The position numbers and the translations under genes are program-made. From NCBI RefSeq assembly GCF_000149955.1, contig NC_030986.1, positions 4,987,870 to 5,051,869 on the forward strand: DNA of 64,000 nucleotides, given 5' to 3'. Positions within the stretch are counted from its first letter, which is position 1, and the number at the start of each line of letters is the position of its first letter. Of the stretch, positions 32,350 through 44,315 are shown one piece after another. Source of the DNA: Fusarium oxysporum f. sp. lycopersici 4287 (Eukaryota; Ascomycota; Sordariomycetes; Hypocreales; Nectriaceae). Under the pieces are notes generated by a model. The model had not been told where the DNA came from. It saw nothing but the letters and a program-made list of their open reading frames with translations, and did not search any database.

Positions 32350-35188
32350 TTAGTACACGTAGAATTGTTGTGTAAGTGGTAGAGTTTCTGCAGGCGCCGC
32401 CACACAAACCTCACCATCAGCCTCGACTGTATAACTCTCTGGATCAACACGCATCTTGGGCTTCAGATCGTTGTGGCGCATATCACTCTTGCCTATATTT
32501 CTACAACCCTTGACAGCCTCAACACGGCTGCGTAGACCATATGAAGCGATAGCTCCTGTCTCGATGGACGCTGAGGAGACGAAGAGAATACTCGTAGAGG
32601 CGCAGTGTGGCGAGAACATCGGACGAGCAATGATGGGCTGAACTGTTGGGATGGAAGCGTTGGGATCACCCTGATACATAGTTAGTAACTCATCAAGTTG
32701 CAAAGTTCAGAGTTGGAAGAGAGTAACATACCATCTGAGCATATGCGATATGCCCACCCTTGAGGACATGGCTGGGCTTGGTGCCAAACCACGCAGGATC
32801 CCAAAGAACAAGATCAGCAAACTTGCCAACCTCAATACTTCCAATGACATGTCCAAAGCCCTGAGCAATAGCCGGGTTGATAGTATACTTGCTGACATAG
32901 CGTTTTACACGCGCATTATCAGCCCCTGTGCCCTCATCCTCCGGCAGCCAACCCCTCTGCACCTTATTCTTATGCGCAGTATTCCATGTTCTTAAAACGA
33001 CCTCTCCGCAACGGCCCATAGCCTGCGAGTCAGAGCTCATCATGCTAATAGCGCCTTTGTCATGTAATACATCCTCAGCAGCAATGGTTTCAGCACGGAT
33101 ACGGCTCTCCGCGAAGGCTACATCCTCTGGGATGTTCTTGGACAAGTGATGACAGACCATAAGCATATCGAGATGCTCATCGAGGGTGTTGCGTGTGAAT
33201 GGTCTTGTAGGGTTGGTCGATGATGGCAGAACATTTTGATGCTCTACCACGGAGATGATATCGGGAGCATGGCCACCTCCTGCACCCTCTGTGTGATAAG
33301 TATGAATTGTGCGGTTCTTGAAAGCAGCGATTGTAGATTCGACAAAGCCAGACTCATTGAGTGTGTCAGTGTGAATAAGACATTGAATATCGAATTCATC
33401 ACAAACACTGAGACAAGCGTCAATAGCAGCAGGAGTGCAGCCCCAGTCCTCATGAAGCTTGAGACCACAAGCACCAGCATTGACCTGATCGCGCAGACCC
33501 TCAGGAGAACTATCATTACCTTTACCAGTAATACCAATATTGATAGGAAGCTGATCACACGCCTGCAACATCTGACGCATGTAATGAGCACCAGGCGTAC
33601 AAGTAGTTGCGTTCGTTCCAGCACTGTAACCACTGTCAGCCTCTAAGATAACACGATGAATGCACATTGGACAAACCTTGGACCTGTACCACCGCCAAGC
33701 ATAGTGGTCACACCAGATGCAAGAGCTTCGGGTACTTGCTGAGGACAGATAAAGTGAATATGCGTGTCGATAGCGCCCGCGGTCACAATCTTTCCTTCGC
33801 CTGCTACGACATCTGTGCAGCTTCCGACGACCATGCCCTCTGTTACGCCATCCATAACGTCTGGGTTACCTGCTTTGCCGATACCAACGATCATGCCCTC
33901 TTTGACTCCGATATCTGCCTTATAGATACCCGTCCAGTCCACGATGAGAGCATTAGTCACCACGAGATCGAGGGTGTCGGCATCGTGTCGTCCAGTCGCT
34001 TGACCCATTCCCTCACGCAGTGTTTTACCACCACCGAATTTACATTCATCACCGTAGACAGTTTCGTCGCGCTCGACCTTAATCCAGAGATCTGTGCTGC
34101 CGAGTCGAACGAGGTCTCCAGTTGTAGGGCCAAACATAGTCGCATAAGACGCATGGTCCATCTGAAAAACATCGATGTGAGCCATGTCGCCGGCAGGGTC
34201 TGGCTTGTGAGCGTATCCAGCTTCTTGCAATCGAGCGAGGATTTCGTCGGCGCGCGAGAGGTCAACAACTCCTGATGCAAGGTTGTTACCACCGCGGATA
34301 ACACGGTTGCCACCAATCTCAACGAGGGTAACAGTCTTGGTATCTCCGGGCTCGAATCGTACTGATGTTCCAGCGGGAATGTCGAGTCGATAGCCATAAG
34401 CACGAATACGGTCGAATTCAAGCTGCGGGTTGGTCTCGATGAAATGATAATGAGATCCAACCTGAATAGGTCGATCACCTGTACTCGTTACCTGAAGACG
34501 AATTCTCTTTCTTCCTTCATTGAGGGTAATCTTCTTGGTCTTGACAGGAACAACAGCACCAGGCTGCTTATCGAGTTGATAGTCTTCAGTCGCAGCCATA
34601 GGAAAGATACTGTTGTCTGGCACAGGGAGAAAACTTCCATATAGAGCTCTCCTCAAATCTCCATCATCTGAGCTGATGGGATTATGGACTGTGACGAGGT
34701 ATGTTCCTGATGGAAAGGTACCTTCGACTTGAATCTCGTGAAGAGTCGTGCAGACTGAGGGCAAGACGTGGCGACGACCTAGCATCGTGGCGCCCAGTGC
34801 CATAAGGTCAGAGACAGTATGATTGCCATCTCGAATGAGTTCATGGAGGTTATTGGCGATGAGGGCCTAAATTCATAGTGTTAGTTAGGTAAGGCAAGTT
34901 CCTGATTGACTCATATTTTCTCATATCGAGTTGATATCATACTCACCACAGCCTCAGAATGGTTCAGCTTGACTCCTCTCGCCAACCGTCTCTGAGCAAG
35001 CAATCCCAGCTGCGAGATGACTAGCTTGTCGATCTACAAAGTATGTTAGAGCTCTTTCATGTGCTATTCTCATGCTGCCCGCAACAACCCTGCAAAAGCA
35101 ATGTCTCCAACCAACGGCATGACTCCGCAGACTGGGTCTCTTAGCCTTGGCGAATAAAGACGAACCTCTTTAGGTACCAGATGCATGT
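32350..35188 (-). CDS. URE1: Urease
   Basis: Minus-strand exons 35188-35168, 35033-34947, 34866-33677, 33623-32732 and 32670-32350, 836 aa, the size of single-chain eukaryotic urease with fused gamma, beta and alpha parts. The 21-nt first exon encodes MHLVPKE and joins to [20 protein letters not shown], the normal start. Active-site landmarks: [10 protein letters not shown] (nickel His pair), [10 protein letters not shown] (carbamylated Lys bridging nickel), [15 protein letters not shown], the flap VCHHLS with catalytic His, and SSDSQAMGR (Asp ligand). It hydrolyses urea to ammonia and carbamate in the cytosol and needs UreD/F/G accessory proteins, none of which is in the window. The first donor, GTTCGT, is weak, but the join is supported by the protein. 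Nitrogen control is suggested by upstream GATA sites. Confidence 0.96.
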
Positions 35189-35193
35189 TTGCG

Positions 35194-35441
35194 ATAATGG
35201 ACTCTTTTTTCTGGTTACTTATCAAGAGATCAAAGAATCTAAAGAGTGAGAGTGTGAGGAGGGGCCAAAAGTGTATGGTTAGTTACAGTCAGGTAAGATA
35301 GCTATCTCGGCACGGAATAGCCGCATCAAGAGTAGCCTGACATTTTTACCTACAACGGGCTGGACTCTCTAGCTACAGTTACGGTGCTTCCCCCACTGTA
35401 ACTTGAGATAACGGGCTTCTTGGGGTTGCTTTCATTGATAA
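35194..35441. promoter_or_regulatory. GATA-factor site cluster upstream of urease
   Basis: Six HGATAR matches on either strand in 250 bp: CGATAA 35194-35199, CTTATC 35220-35225, AGATAG 35296-35301, CTATCT 35302-35307, AGATAA 35406-35411 and TGATAA 35436-35441. AreA/Nit2 GATA factors activate nitrogen-scavenging genes in filamentous fungi, so control of urease is plausible. Such short sites also occur by chance; clustering and the gene's role are the argument. Confidence 0.45.
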
Positions 35442-35857
35442 GTCGAGGCCGATCGATTGGTCATTCACTTGCGCCCGTTGTTGACATGGGTTTACATCAT
35501 TCAACTCTTCTCACTCGATTATTGGTTCTCAACTTGTTGGTTGTGTAAACCTTTATACATAGTCGATAACGCTTCAACAGAAAACTATAATTGGCTTGTA
35601 GTTTCGGAAGCAATCGAGTTGAAGGCCAGTTACGCCCTCAATGTAAATCTAATCTCTTCAGTCGCTCCGTTATCTCTTCATCATCATATTCAGAGAGTAA
35701 ATAACGACTAGTGGTATCCCGATTCTAGGTAGCATTAACTCATCGCCTGAACTCCATCATGTACCATCCAACGCCTTTGCACGAATCAAGTCTACCATAA
35801 CAGTATAAGAATCATACCTAGGGACCAGACCTAGGGGGGCTCGGCCAAATAGGATTT

Positions 35858-37891
35858 CTAATCCTCCTCCACTTCCTCATCCCATTGCTCTTTTTCTTTG
35901 TTCATCAGTTCGCTCATATCTACCGGCTTGAATATCGAACTCTCCGGATCTGTAATTCTCGGAACCTTGCGTAGACTTTCATCATCAAATACTGATCCTA
36001 TTGTATCGATCCATCGCTTTCGTCGCTCCATGAGCGTCTTCGTAAGATCGCCTATGCCTGGACGAGCGGTACCCGCAGCGCCGCCCACAAAGTGACTGCC
36101 ACCCCCTGCACCTCCGGGACGCTTTGTCTTCTTGCTCTTGCCCATCGTGCGTGTGCGCTTCAGGTATGCAGCTTGCACTTGGCCGTCAAGATCCTCGAGG
36201 ATGGTCTGATATTCCTGGTACGCCATACGTTCTCGTACAAGGTCCGTGAGACGAGCCTTGCGCGCACCGTTGATCAGCATCTGCTCCTTGAGGCGGTTTT
36301 GCAAAAGTCTCAATCTTGCTGCGACCTCGTCGTCAAAATGGCCATCGTACTCTGCTTCGAATCCATCAAGAGGAAGAAATCCAATGTGTCGGAGTTCCTG
36401 CTTGATGCGTTCATCAACCTGTGAATATTCCAATTTTGGATGAGAAGCTTTCTTCCAGGCCTCCGTTGACGACTCAGGCATAAAAGCTGCCGGCTGCTGG
36501 TTCGGTTTGTCATCAGAGGATGCGGGCTTATCTTCGACGTCTGCGTCACCATTCATGCTAATATCTCCATTGGTGGTTCCGTTTGTCGTAGGCTTGTCGT
36601 CTGCTGATTGCGCGCGGGCTTCAGGTCGAAGCGTTTGCATTAAACGAGTCAACCAAGGGCCTACTGAAAGCTTGTCTGTCTCTCCGACATCATCGTCCAT
36701 GTTGTCTATGCTTCCTCGTGGCTGGTTCGGAGGGAGTTTATCTCGCCCTTGTTGTGGTGTGTCGATCGACATTGCGCCGTCCTCCTCAGCCCATATCTCT
36801 GTATAGTGTCTCTTGCCACGCTTAGGCATGACGAAGGGTGTCACACGATCCCCTCGTTCTCGTAGAAAGGCCAGATCCTCTTCGGAAAATGGTCTGAAGA
36901 ACGGCTCCACGTACGTCGAGAACGTAGAGAAGTTAATCTGACTGTTGGGCTTTGCATTGCTAAAATCCTTGTCGGGAGGATCGCCAGCAATAAGGTCGGC
37001 AAGATCTGATGGCGGGTATGTTGCAACTGAGTAGATCTCTTTGCGTTCTTCATCGGGCATTCCAGGATAGGTCGCTCGAATCTCGTAAATGGTGGGGTCA
37101 GGGAAGGTGGAAGGATCTTCGCCGAATGTCATAGCTTGGGGTTGTTCGCGACGAGGAGGCGCACCCTCGTCTTCAGAGCTTGACTCTTCTTCCTCTCCCT
37201 CTTTCTCTTCGGTCTTGGCCTTCTTGTCGACATCCATGGCCGATGGTGAGCCAGCATGTGTAGGTGACAAGGGCGAACTCGGATCGCGGTCGTGTTTACG
37301 GTTTTTCGAGTCTCGCATCGGTGACGAACGTTCTATAGGAAGTTAGTTCGGAACCCAATGTTTAGGTAATTAATTGCCGGTGCCAGCAACTGGCAACCTC
37401 TGTGGCCAGACGGCTGCCTCAGGCTAAACACATATATCATGGAAAAACATACCGACATTGCCTTCCTGCGGCGCAAGTGAATCGGGCTTCTTTCTTTTAT
37501 GTTTGGGTCGTTTTCCTTCTTGTTCACCGTCGGCGCGATTGCTATAATCTTCAGATGGTCGCTTCTTGCGCTCATCTGCCAAGTGTCTCATCCCGCGATC
37601 GTAAAATGTCGAGCGCTTTTCCATAATATTGGATAAGCTTTTGAGTCGTTCAATCATGCCATCAAGGCTCTTTGAATCTGGAATGGTTGCATTTGAGGCG
37701 GATTGATCGACGATATCATCATAGGTAAGATTGCGAAAAAGGATGACTCTCGTGTTAAGATAGTCTGGATCGTAAAACTCCTGTGGTGGTAGACTAGCTG
37801 TCGCGACTGGAGCAGGCGTGGTGTTGCGGCTCTGCTTTGGTATGGCCGAGTTCTTCTTGCCAGTCCCTTTCTGACTCGGCCCTGGAGGCAT
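35858..37891 (-). CDS. NGG1: Ngg1/Ada3, SAGA histone acetyltransferase adaptor subunit
   Basis: Exons 37891-37453 and 37332-35858, 637 aa, with a 120-nt intron that has a CTAAC branch site. The N-terminal part carries [19 protein letters not shown], a leucine-rich segment near a Lys/Arg-rich stretch. The middle is acidic, Ser-rich and disordered. The C-terminal third matches the Ada3 domain: [14 protein letters not shown], then long helices with [40 protein letters not shown], and a basic loop before [12 protein letters not shown]. Ada3 bridges Gcn5 and Ada2 in the histone acetyltransferase module of SAGA and ADA. The Gly-rich [15 protein letters not shown] is as expected. Nuclear. Confidence 0.9.
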
Positions 37892-40143
37892 GATCGCGGG
37901 TGTTGGAGAGTATAAATGAGCTTGGTTATTATGCGCTTGATTGGAGGCTTATTTGCGCGTGATTTATCAGATAGAATCGAAGGTTGAGTGGAAGATTTTG
38001 ATGATTATTGCGACAAGGGAACAATAACAGACAGTAACGACACGGCTCCAAAGCACGCGATCCTATTAAAGTGCGTCACGGTACAGGTTGGGCGTCGGTA
38101 CGTACCTGCCCCTTGATGTTCTCAGCTGAGGGGAAACAGATGCCCCGGATGAGACCCTTGCACTTGGAAGAGCAGGCACGGAATATGTTTAGTTCCGTTC
38201 CTTTCCTTTCAAGAACTATCAGAAGCAAACAATTGAATGCAAGCATCTTTGATCGTGAAGTCTCTGATATAAGTACAAGTCACTGTCGCTAACGGCTCTT
38301 CTCCTGATCCTTACCTAGTATTCAATTCTTGATGTAAAGCACATACTGAGGTCAATCAACGACGCGACAACTCATTGACACTCACATAAATGACGACTCT
38401 TTCTACAGTAATGATTCCAGAAAGTAAATGACGAGAACCACGATTGATGCAAGAGCCGGACCACAGCAATCCGACTTCAAATACAAACATCTTCTTCCAG
38501 AAAGTCCATTGATTTGACTTATTCAAATACGGCAGCGAAAGGCATTATCTAACTGATTTCAGACACCCCTCGAGAGCGAGGAATTTGACTTGAAACCAAG
38601 GTGTCAAAATTAACTAATCTATAGGCATACTAAGTTAGACCAACTTTTCATAAGTCTTTTTGTCATTTAGGATAGAAGTCCTAAGCTTTCTTGCTACATA
38701 GACACATACATAGGTAGATACTACCTACGAAGACTTGGACCTCAAAGCCACCAAGTATTTCCGGGGTTTTAACCAAGTTAACTGCATTCTTGCCAGCAAT
38801 TTATTTTCACGACCAAGATCGCGTTGTCTGTCCTGCACTGGATAAATCATGCATAAAACACGCAATGACTCGCAGTGCAACCTTTCTATAGGTGCAAAGG
38901 AGTTGCACGTTCTTCGATAGCTCTTCTTACTCGCAGCAAACCAGAAGAAAGCCCTCAACTTCACTCAAAACTTGGACTTTGGAAAACAAGTTAATGGTAC
39001 TTCTGTCCTGTCGACAAACACCAACGCTCGAAGCATCAGCGTCACCTATTAGCAAGCCATTCATGTTCAAAGGATCCATGGACAATTAGTTTGGGCGAGA
39101 GCATGATAATTCGGAATTATTGTCATTACTTCCCAGAACGATTGATTCTTGCTCATACTCAGATCCAGCGACGTGGCCATTGCAGCCGATAACTCCCGCA
39201 CAGTTCAATTGGCTTTTCTTCATTGCAACACAAAATCTCTTGAATCTCATTCCAATTGTCTGGGTTCTCTCATTTATCCGTACGTCAGTGTTGATGGCCA
39301 CATGTGGTTGGCTACCATCGTCTGATTGGTCGTTGCGATTCCCTTTTGGAACGACCCGACTAATACGAAAACACCAAGCACATCTAACCTGTGCAAATAA
39401 CAGTTTACGGCACTTCGGTTTCTTTTCACCTGTTAAGATTCGTCTCTGATTTAAGGATGTTTGCTCTTGGAGTGAAGAGTCAATACAGCAATGTCTTGTT
39501 CATTGTGAGAGTCAACCTCTGTCATCACCACAACCCATGCTCGAGAAGCCTCGTCACCCTCGGCTCTTCAAGCCCATGATCGTCAACTATACTCAGTTGA
39601 AACCACTTGCTAACTATATACCCCACTCACACGCCACGAGCAAGAGTAACTACTCATAGCGAACGAAGGATGGCACATGTTTGCCGCCGTCGCAGCCTTG
39701 CAAGACCCTTGAAACTCTATCAACTCTGAACATGTGCTTCAGCTATTGGCTCCCACCTCCATCACCCACCTTATAGCTCATACCTAGAGTGAGCCCTGGC
39801 GGCGGGGTTATCGTGGCTATCTGGTGGGGTTGAGCAGATCAACAGGGACCTCCATACACATGAGCAAGTAGATTCGCGTTGAGCACATCGTGTGCGAGGC
39901 GTCAGAGCTGCCGACTACGTACAATGGCCGTTGTACCGAGACAATGTACCCGGATTGGTTTTCGAGCCAGGTCTCCTTGGTTGTCAACTCGCGTGCCTCG
40001 ACCTATATATCCCTGGCTCGCCGTGTCCTTGTTGCTCGATTTTTCATCTGTTTTCAACTTGATCGTGTGAACAGCTTTCAACACTGCTTCAATAGCTCCC
40101 TTCTTTCAACACTCATTCTCTCATCATACAATGAGAGAGTATC
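37892..40143. other. 2.25-kb divergent intergenic region between NGG1 and BTA1
   Basis: No supported gene. The longest frame, 39120-39449, has no recognisable domain. It includes copy 2 of the short inverted repeat at 38666-38686 and the promoters of both flanking genes. Confidence 0.5.
38667..38693. repeat. Short inverted repeat, copy 2 of a dispersed element
   Basis: Contains TTAGGA and TCCTAA arms around a 6-nt loop, at 38667-38684. The 27-bp segment matches 11439-11465 with three differences (positions 38672, 38677 and 38686), all transitions. Weaker similarity extends left to 38650. Confidence 0.5.
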
Positions 40144-42822
40144 ATGGCTTCTCATGTAAGCCTGCACCATGTCCCCAACTCCAATGCCTGCTAATTAACA
40201 TGCCAGGGTGGTAACATGTTGTCCTTGGCTAACGCTCAGTCTCTTCTGGCCGGCATCGTTGCTACTGCTCTCAGCACGCTCTGCCTCACCTCAATCTTCT
40301 CCAGTAAGAGTCAGGACGAAGCCCCGGGCCTGATTAAATCTTTCTTCCTTTTCTTCTACTCCTCCTTCATCAAACCCCACCAGGGCGGCAAAAAGGGCAA
40401 TCAACAAGATGCCCTTGAGAGCTTCTACAAGAAGCAAGCCGGGGCTTATGATGCTACCCGAAAAGTCCTCCTTCGTGGTCGTGAGGACATGCTGGCTCTT
40501 GTTGCCGCGCAGATCCAGGCAAAGCTGACGGACGATGCGCCTAAGAATGGCAACAAGAACAAGCGAATCTGGGTTGATGTGAGCTGCTATGACAACCATG
40601 TTGTTGCAACAAATGACTGATATGTTATACAGATTGGCGGTGGCACTGGCTTCAACATTGAGGCCATGGGCGCATTCGTCGATGTCCCAACCTTCTTCTC
40701 GAGCGTATACCTCGTCGACTTCTCCCCTTCTCTCTGTGAAGTGGCACGAAAGCGATTTGAACGCCTTGGCTGGAAGAATGTCAAGGTTGTCTGTGAGGAC
40801 GCTCGCAAGTTCCGTCTTGAGGATTATGAATCTGGCATGCCTTCAAAGTCGATTCCTCCTCGTTCCCCTGCTCTGAGCTACTTTGACAAGCCTCGCCCTG
40901 ACTTTGGTGGAGCGGATTTGATCACCATGTCTTACAGCTTGTCCATGATTGTATGTCTCACTGTGCTTTGAAGTCTACGACGCGCTGACATGTTACTATA
41001 GCCCGACTACTATTCAGTCATTGACTCTGTGATTTCTCTTCTCTCACCCCAAGGTATCTTGGGAGTGGTAGACTTTTACGTCCAGAACCAGGTTGACTTT
41101 GCCTTCCGAAACTACACTGGTGGTCTTGTCGACCGTCACGTCAACTTCTTGTCCCGAAGCTTTTGGCGCTCTTGGTTCGATCTTGACCGGGTTGGTCTTG
41201 AGCCCAGTCGCCGAGATTACCTCGAGTACAAGTTTGGTACTGTCCTTAATGTGAACACTCGCAACAAGGGCCTCGGAGCTATCCCCTACTACATCTGGCT
41301 CGGATGCCACAAGAAGCCTTTCTCGTCGTCTAGTCTTCCCCACGAGATTGTTGAACGCATTGACGCCCTGGTTACAGAGTCCCCTTACCTGTACCCTGCC
41401 AACCACGGAGATGCCCTGACTCGAGCCATTGAAAGGTCTGCTCCTGAGATTCGATCTAAGGCGTTCCTCACTGCAGTTCAGAATCTGTCTTCCAACCTCC
41501 CTCTTCCCTCGTTCTTCTACCAGAACCACCATTGGCGCATCTACTACGATGAACAGCTCCCCAAGCACACTCAGTTCAAGGATGAGTACATCTATGCTTT
41601 CACTTGGGAGGACACTCGTGTTGATGAGCGCCTCTTGAAGCTCGGTGCTGATGACAAGGTCCTGGCCATTACTTCTGCTGGTGACAACATTCTCTCATAT
41701 CTCCTTCAAAGCCCTGCCCGTGTTCATGCTGTCGACTTGAACCCCACCCAGAACCACCTGCTCGAACTCAAGGCTGCTTCTTACACTGCCCTCCCATATG
41801 AGGATTTCTGGAAGATCTTTGGAGACGGAAAGCATCCTCACTTCCGTGAGTTGCTCATCACCAAACTCTCTCCTCATCTTTCTGGCCGCGCATTCCAGTA
41901 CTGGCTCAAGAACGTCCATGTCTTCCAGAACAGCAGTGGTTACGGTCTTTACGATACCGGAGGTTCTCGCCACGCTATCCGTGTCTTCCGTTGGATTGCC
42001 CGGATCTTTGGTCTGCAGAAGGCTGTGAAGCAGCTCCTTGAGGCGAAGACTCTGAATGAGCAGCGAGAGATCTGGCGACGAAAGATCCGCCCCGCTCTTC
42101 TCTCTAAGCTTGTCTGTAATCTGGTTGTCTCTCAGGAGAGCTTCCTCTGGGCTGCTCTTGGTGTTCCTAAGAACCAGCTGGCCATGATTGAGGCTGATCA
42201 CGCCGAGTCGGACCTCGTGAAGGGTCCCAAGCCTGCCGCCAAGAACACTCGCTCTCATGCTATTTGGCACTACATGGTCAACACTCTTGACCCTGTCGCT
42301 GAGGAGACTCACATAGCTGCTGATAACCCTTACTACTATGTTTGCATGGATGGCAAGTTCTCTCCCAAGTGTCACCCTGATTATCTCAGCCCCAGGGCCC
42401 ACGCCAAACTCTCTCGCCCCAATGCTCTTGATGGTCTCCGTATTCACACTGATGAGCTCGAGGAGGTCATTGCACGCATCACCCCCGGTACTCTGACTGT
42501 TGCCGTCGTCATGGACAGCATGGACTGGTTCGACACTGGATCTCGGGCCGCTGCCGCCCAGATCACTAAGCTTAACCGGGCTTTGGCTATGGGTGGTCGT
42601 GTGCTGCTCCGTTCTTCGGCCTTGACCCCATGGTACGTCAAAGAGTTTGAGGCTCATGGCTTCTCACCTAAGCGACATGGTGCTCGCCTCGATGGAGCCT
42701 GCATTGACCGTGTCAATATGTATGCTAGTTGCTGGATTTGCACCAAGTCGGAGAACTTGCCTCCTCCCACCCCCGAGATGGATCGTGCTGGAGGCTCTGA
42801 GATTACTTCTTTGACTATCTAA
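40144..42822 (+). CDS. BTA1: Betaine lipid (DGTS) synthase Bta1
   Basis: Exons 40144-40155, 40207-40578, 40633-40950 and 41002-42822, 840 aa. The 12-nt first exon (MASH) rests on a GTAAGC donor and CTAAT branch; starting at the ATG at 40216 would drop only seven residues. A hydrophobic N-terminal helix (SLLAGIVATALSTLCLTSIF) suggests membrane attachment. The first half is a SAM methyltransferase (WVDIGGGTGFNIEAMG, VYLVDFSPSLCEVARKR), BtaB-like. The second half is BtaA-like (AITSAGDNILSYLL, VHAVDLNPTQNHLLELK, VVMDSMDWFD) and transfers the homoserine chain from SAM to diacylglycerol. The product, DGTS, replaces phosphatidylcholine in fungi under phosphate starvation. Intron 2 splits the methyltransferase motif I after WVD. 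Confidence 0.93.
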
Positions 42823-43188
42823 CTCGGACAGCTGGATTGGACTGAGATAAGGATTTGATATTGCGGAAATTAGTACAGAACAGAATAACGAGCTTGAACA
42901 ATAAAAATTGATATTGCGCAGCTGCTTCTTAGCCTTCATCCTGCTAGACTCTGAAAGCGTTGACAAAGCCTACAAATTTCACAAACCAAGACGCGCTGGA
43001 AACCAGAAACCGGAACCTTAGGTTCGGTAGTAAAGTAAAAGAGCCGTCTTATGTGAAATTGACGCAATCTTCGTTAACTCAAAGGAAATTTTTCTATACA
43101 GGTGTCTGCAGTCACAAATCTGCGCGACAAGTAGTACTATCAACAGCATCCTTCATACCTTACACACGCCAATCAACGCTCAACCACT

Positions 43189-43867
43189 TTATGCCTTCCA
43201 CACTCGTCGGACAGCCTCGGTGATACCAACGTCGTTGGTCTCGAACTCGTACAGTCCAACACCAACGAGGACAGTCGCAATGTTGAGGAGCCAGTTGAAG
43301 ATCTTTCGGAGGCCGGGGTAGGTCCTTGAGGGAATGTAGTCGATGACGACCTGCTGGAAGCCCATGTGGGAGTGGAGGAGCAGAACACTGCAGAGGATGG
43401 CGTCGAGAGTAGGGTTGAGAGATCCAGCGGCGAAGGGAGCGACGGTCAAGGGGACGAGGCCGGCGGCGAGGAGACGCTCGAAGGTCCAGTGGTAAGAGCC
43501 GTGCGCGGCGTTGGGCTCGGGGATGGGAGCAGGGTCGTTGACTAGATTATATGTTAGTAATTGATATTCATATCATGTGAAGCCGGTCAAGTTGCGACTC
43601 GGCTTCTGGTTGTATTCGTACCACCACCCTCGATGCGCTCTGTGAATACGTTAGCATATGGTCCTTATAATAAAGGTACTGGTACGCACGAGGTCCGGGA
43701 GGGAGAATAGCAGATCGTCGAGCAGTGTTGTGGAAAGCAGCGACACCCTTAAGCTGAGATCGGATGCTAGGCATAGGCATGAAGGTGGTTCGGGTCGCGG
43801 GGACAGCGGCCAATCGAGAAGCCATAGCGGTCTGCCTAAGCAGAGAGGAACGCGCAATTGAGGCCAT
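43189..43867 (-). CDS. SDH4: Succinate dehydrogenase membrane anchor subunit Sdh4 (CybS)
   Basis: Three minus-strand exons: 43867-43690, an 18-nt microexon 43639-43622, and 43541-43189, 182 aa. The N-terminus (MASIARSSLLRQTAMASRLA) is a typical mitochondrial presequence. The microexon, with its split codons, joins PPGP to QRIEGGVNDPAPIPEPNAAHG, matching the expected mature start. The membrane part carries the CybS signature HSHMGFQQVVIDYI, with heme-ligand His and the Asp-Tyr of the ubiquinone site. The subunit anchors succinate dehydrogenase (complex II) in the inner membrane and helps pass electrons to ubiquinone. Donors are GTGCGT and GTACGA, both weaker than usual. It shares a 448-bp divergent promoter with the mitochondrial tyrosyl-tRNA synthetase. 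Confidence 0.93.
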
Positions 43868-44315
43868 TTTGAAGCGTTGAATGATCTATTCTTGTTGATG
43901 TTGTCGCGGCGCTCAATTGGTGGCTGCTTCGAAGGGCGTTAGTGGTTTAGAGGAAGAATTGAATTGATGATGTCGACCTCAATCAATTCGAACTGGCCCG
44001 GAACTGGATGTCCTACCATTGCCGAGGATCTCGAATTACCTCTTTTGTGATTGGTTCAAGGCGTCCCGAAGGTTTCCCTGTGGTGTGGATACCTCTGGCT
44101 GTCACGGAGCCAATAGCGCTGTTTCGTCAATGACATCTGTGATTGGTCAATATTTGAAGATCCTATCCGACGTCGCTTGGATTTTTTTGGGCTAACAGCT
44201 TCGAGCCCATGATGCCCAGATTTGTTTGAGTTGGAGAAGAGTTGGATCCTTAAGACGGTTTCTTTCTTTGTCGTCCCATTGATTTCCAACTGAGCAATTG
44301 CTCAATCCGTCCACC
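43868..44315. promoter_or_regulatory. Shared divergent promoter of SDH4 and mitochondrial TyrRS
   Basis: The two ATGs lie 448 bp apart on opposite strands, so both promoters must sit here. Both products are mitochondrial. Several ATTGG (inverted CCAAT) pentamers are present, near 43916, 44050 and 44143, which could bind HAP-type factors. This is inference from layout. Confidence 0.45.

Noticed and set aside
33667..34275. 202-aa plus-strand ORF opposite urease
   Set aside because: Shadow frame over the urease active-site exon.
39120..39449. 109-aa ORF between NGG1 and BTA1
   Set aside because: No signal peptide pattern, domain or intron. Composition looks like translated non-coding DNA.
41695..42657. 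320-aa antisense ORF inside BTA1
   Set aside because: Shadow of a highly expressed, codon-biased gene. The plus strand has clear Bta1 domains and introns.
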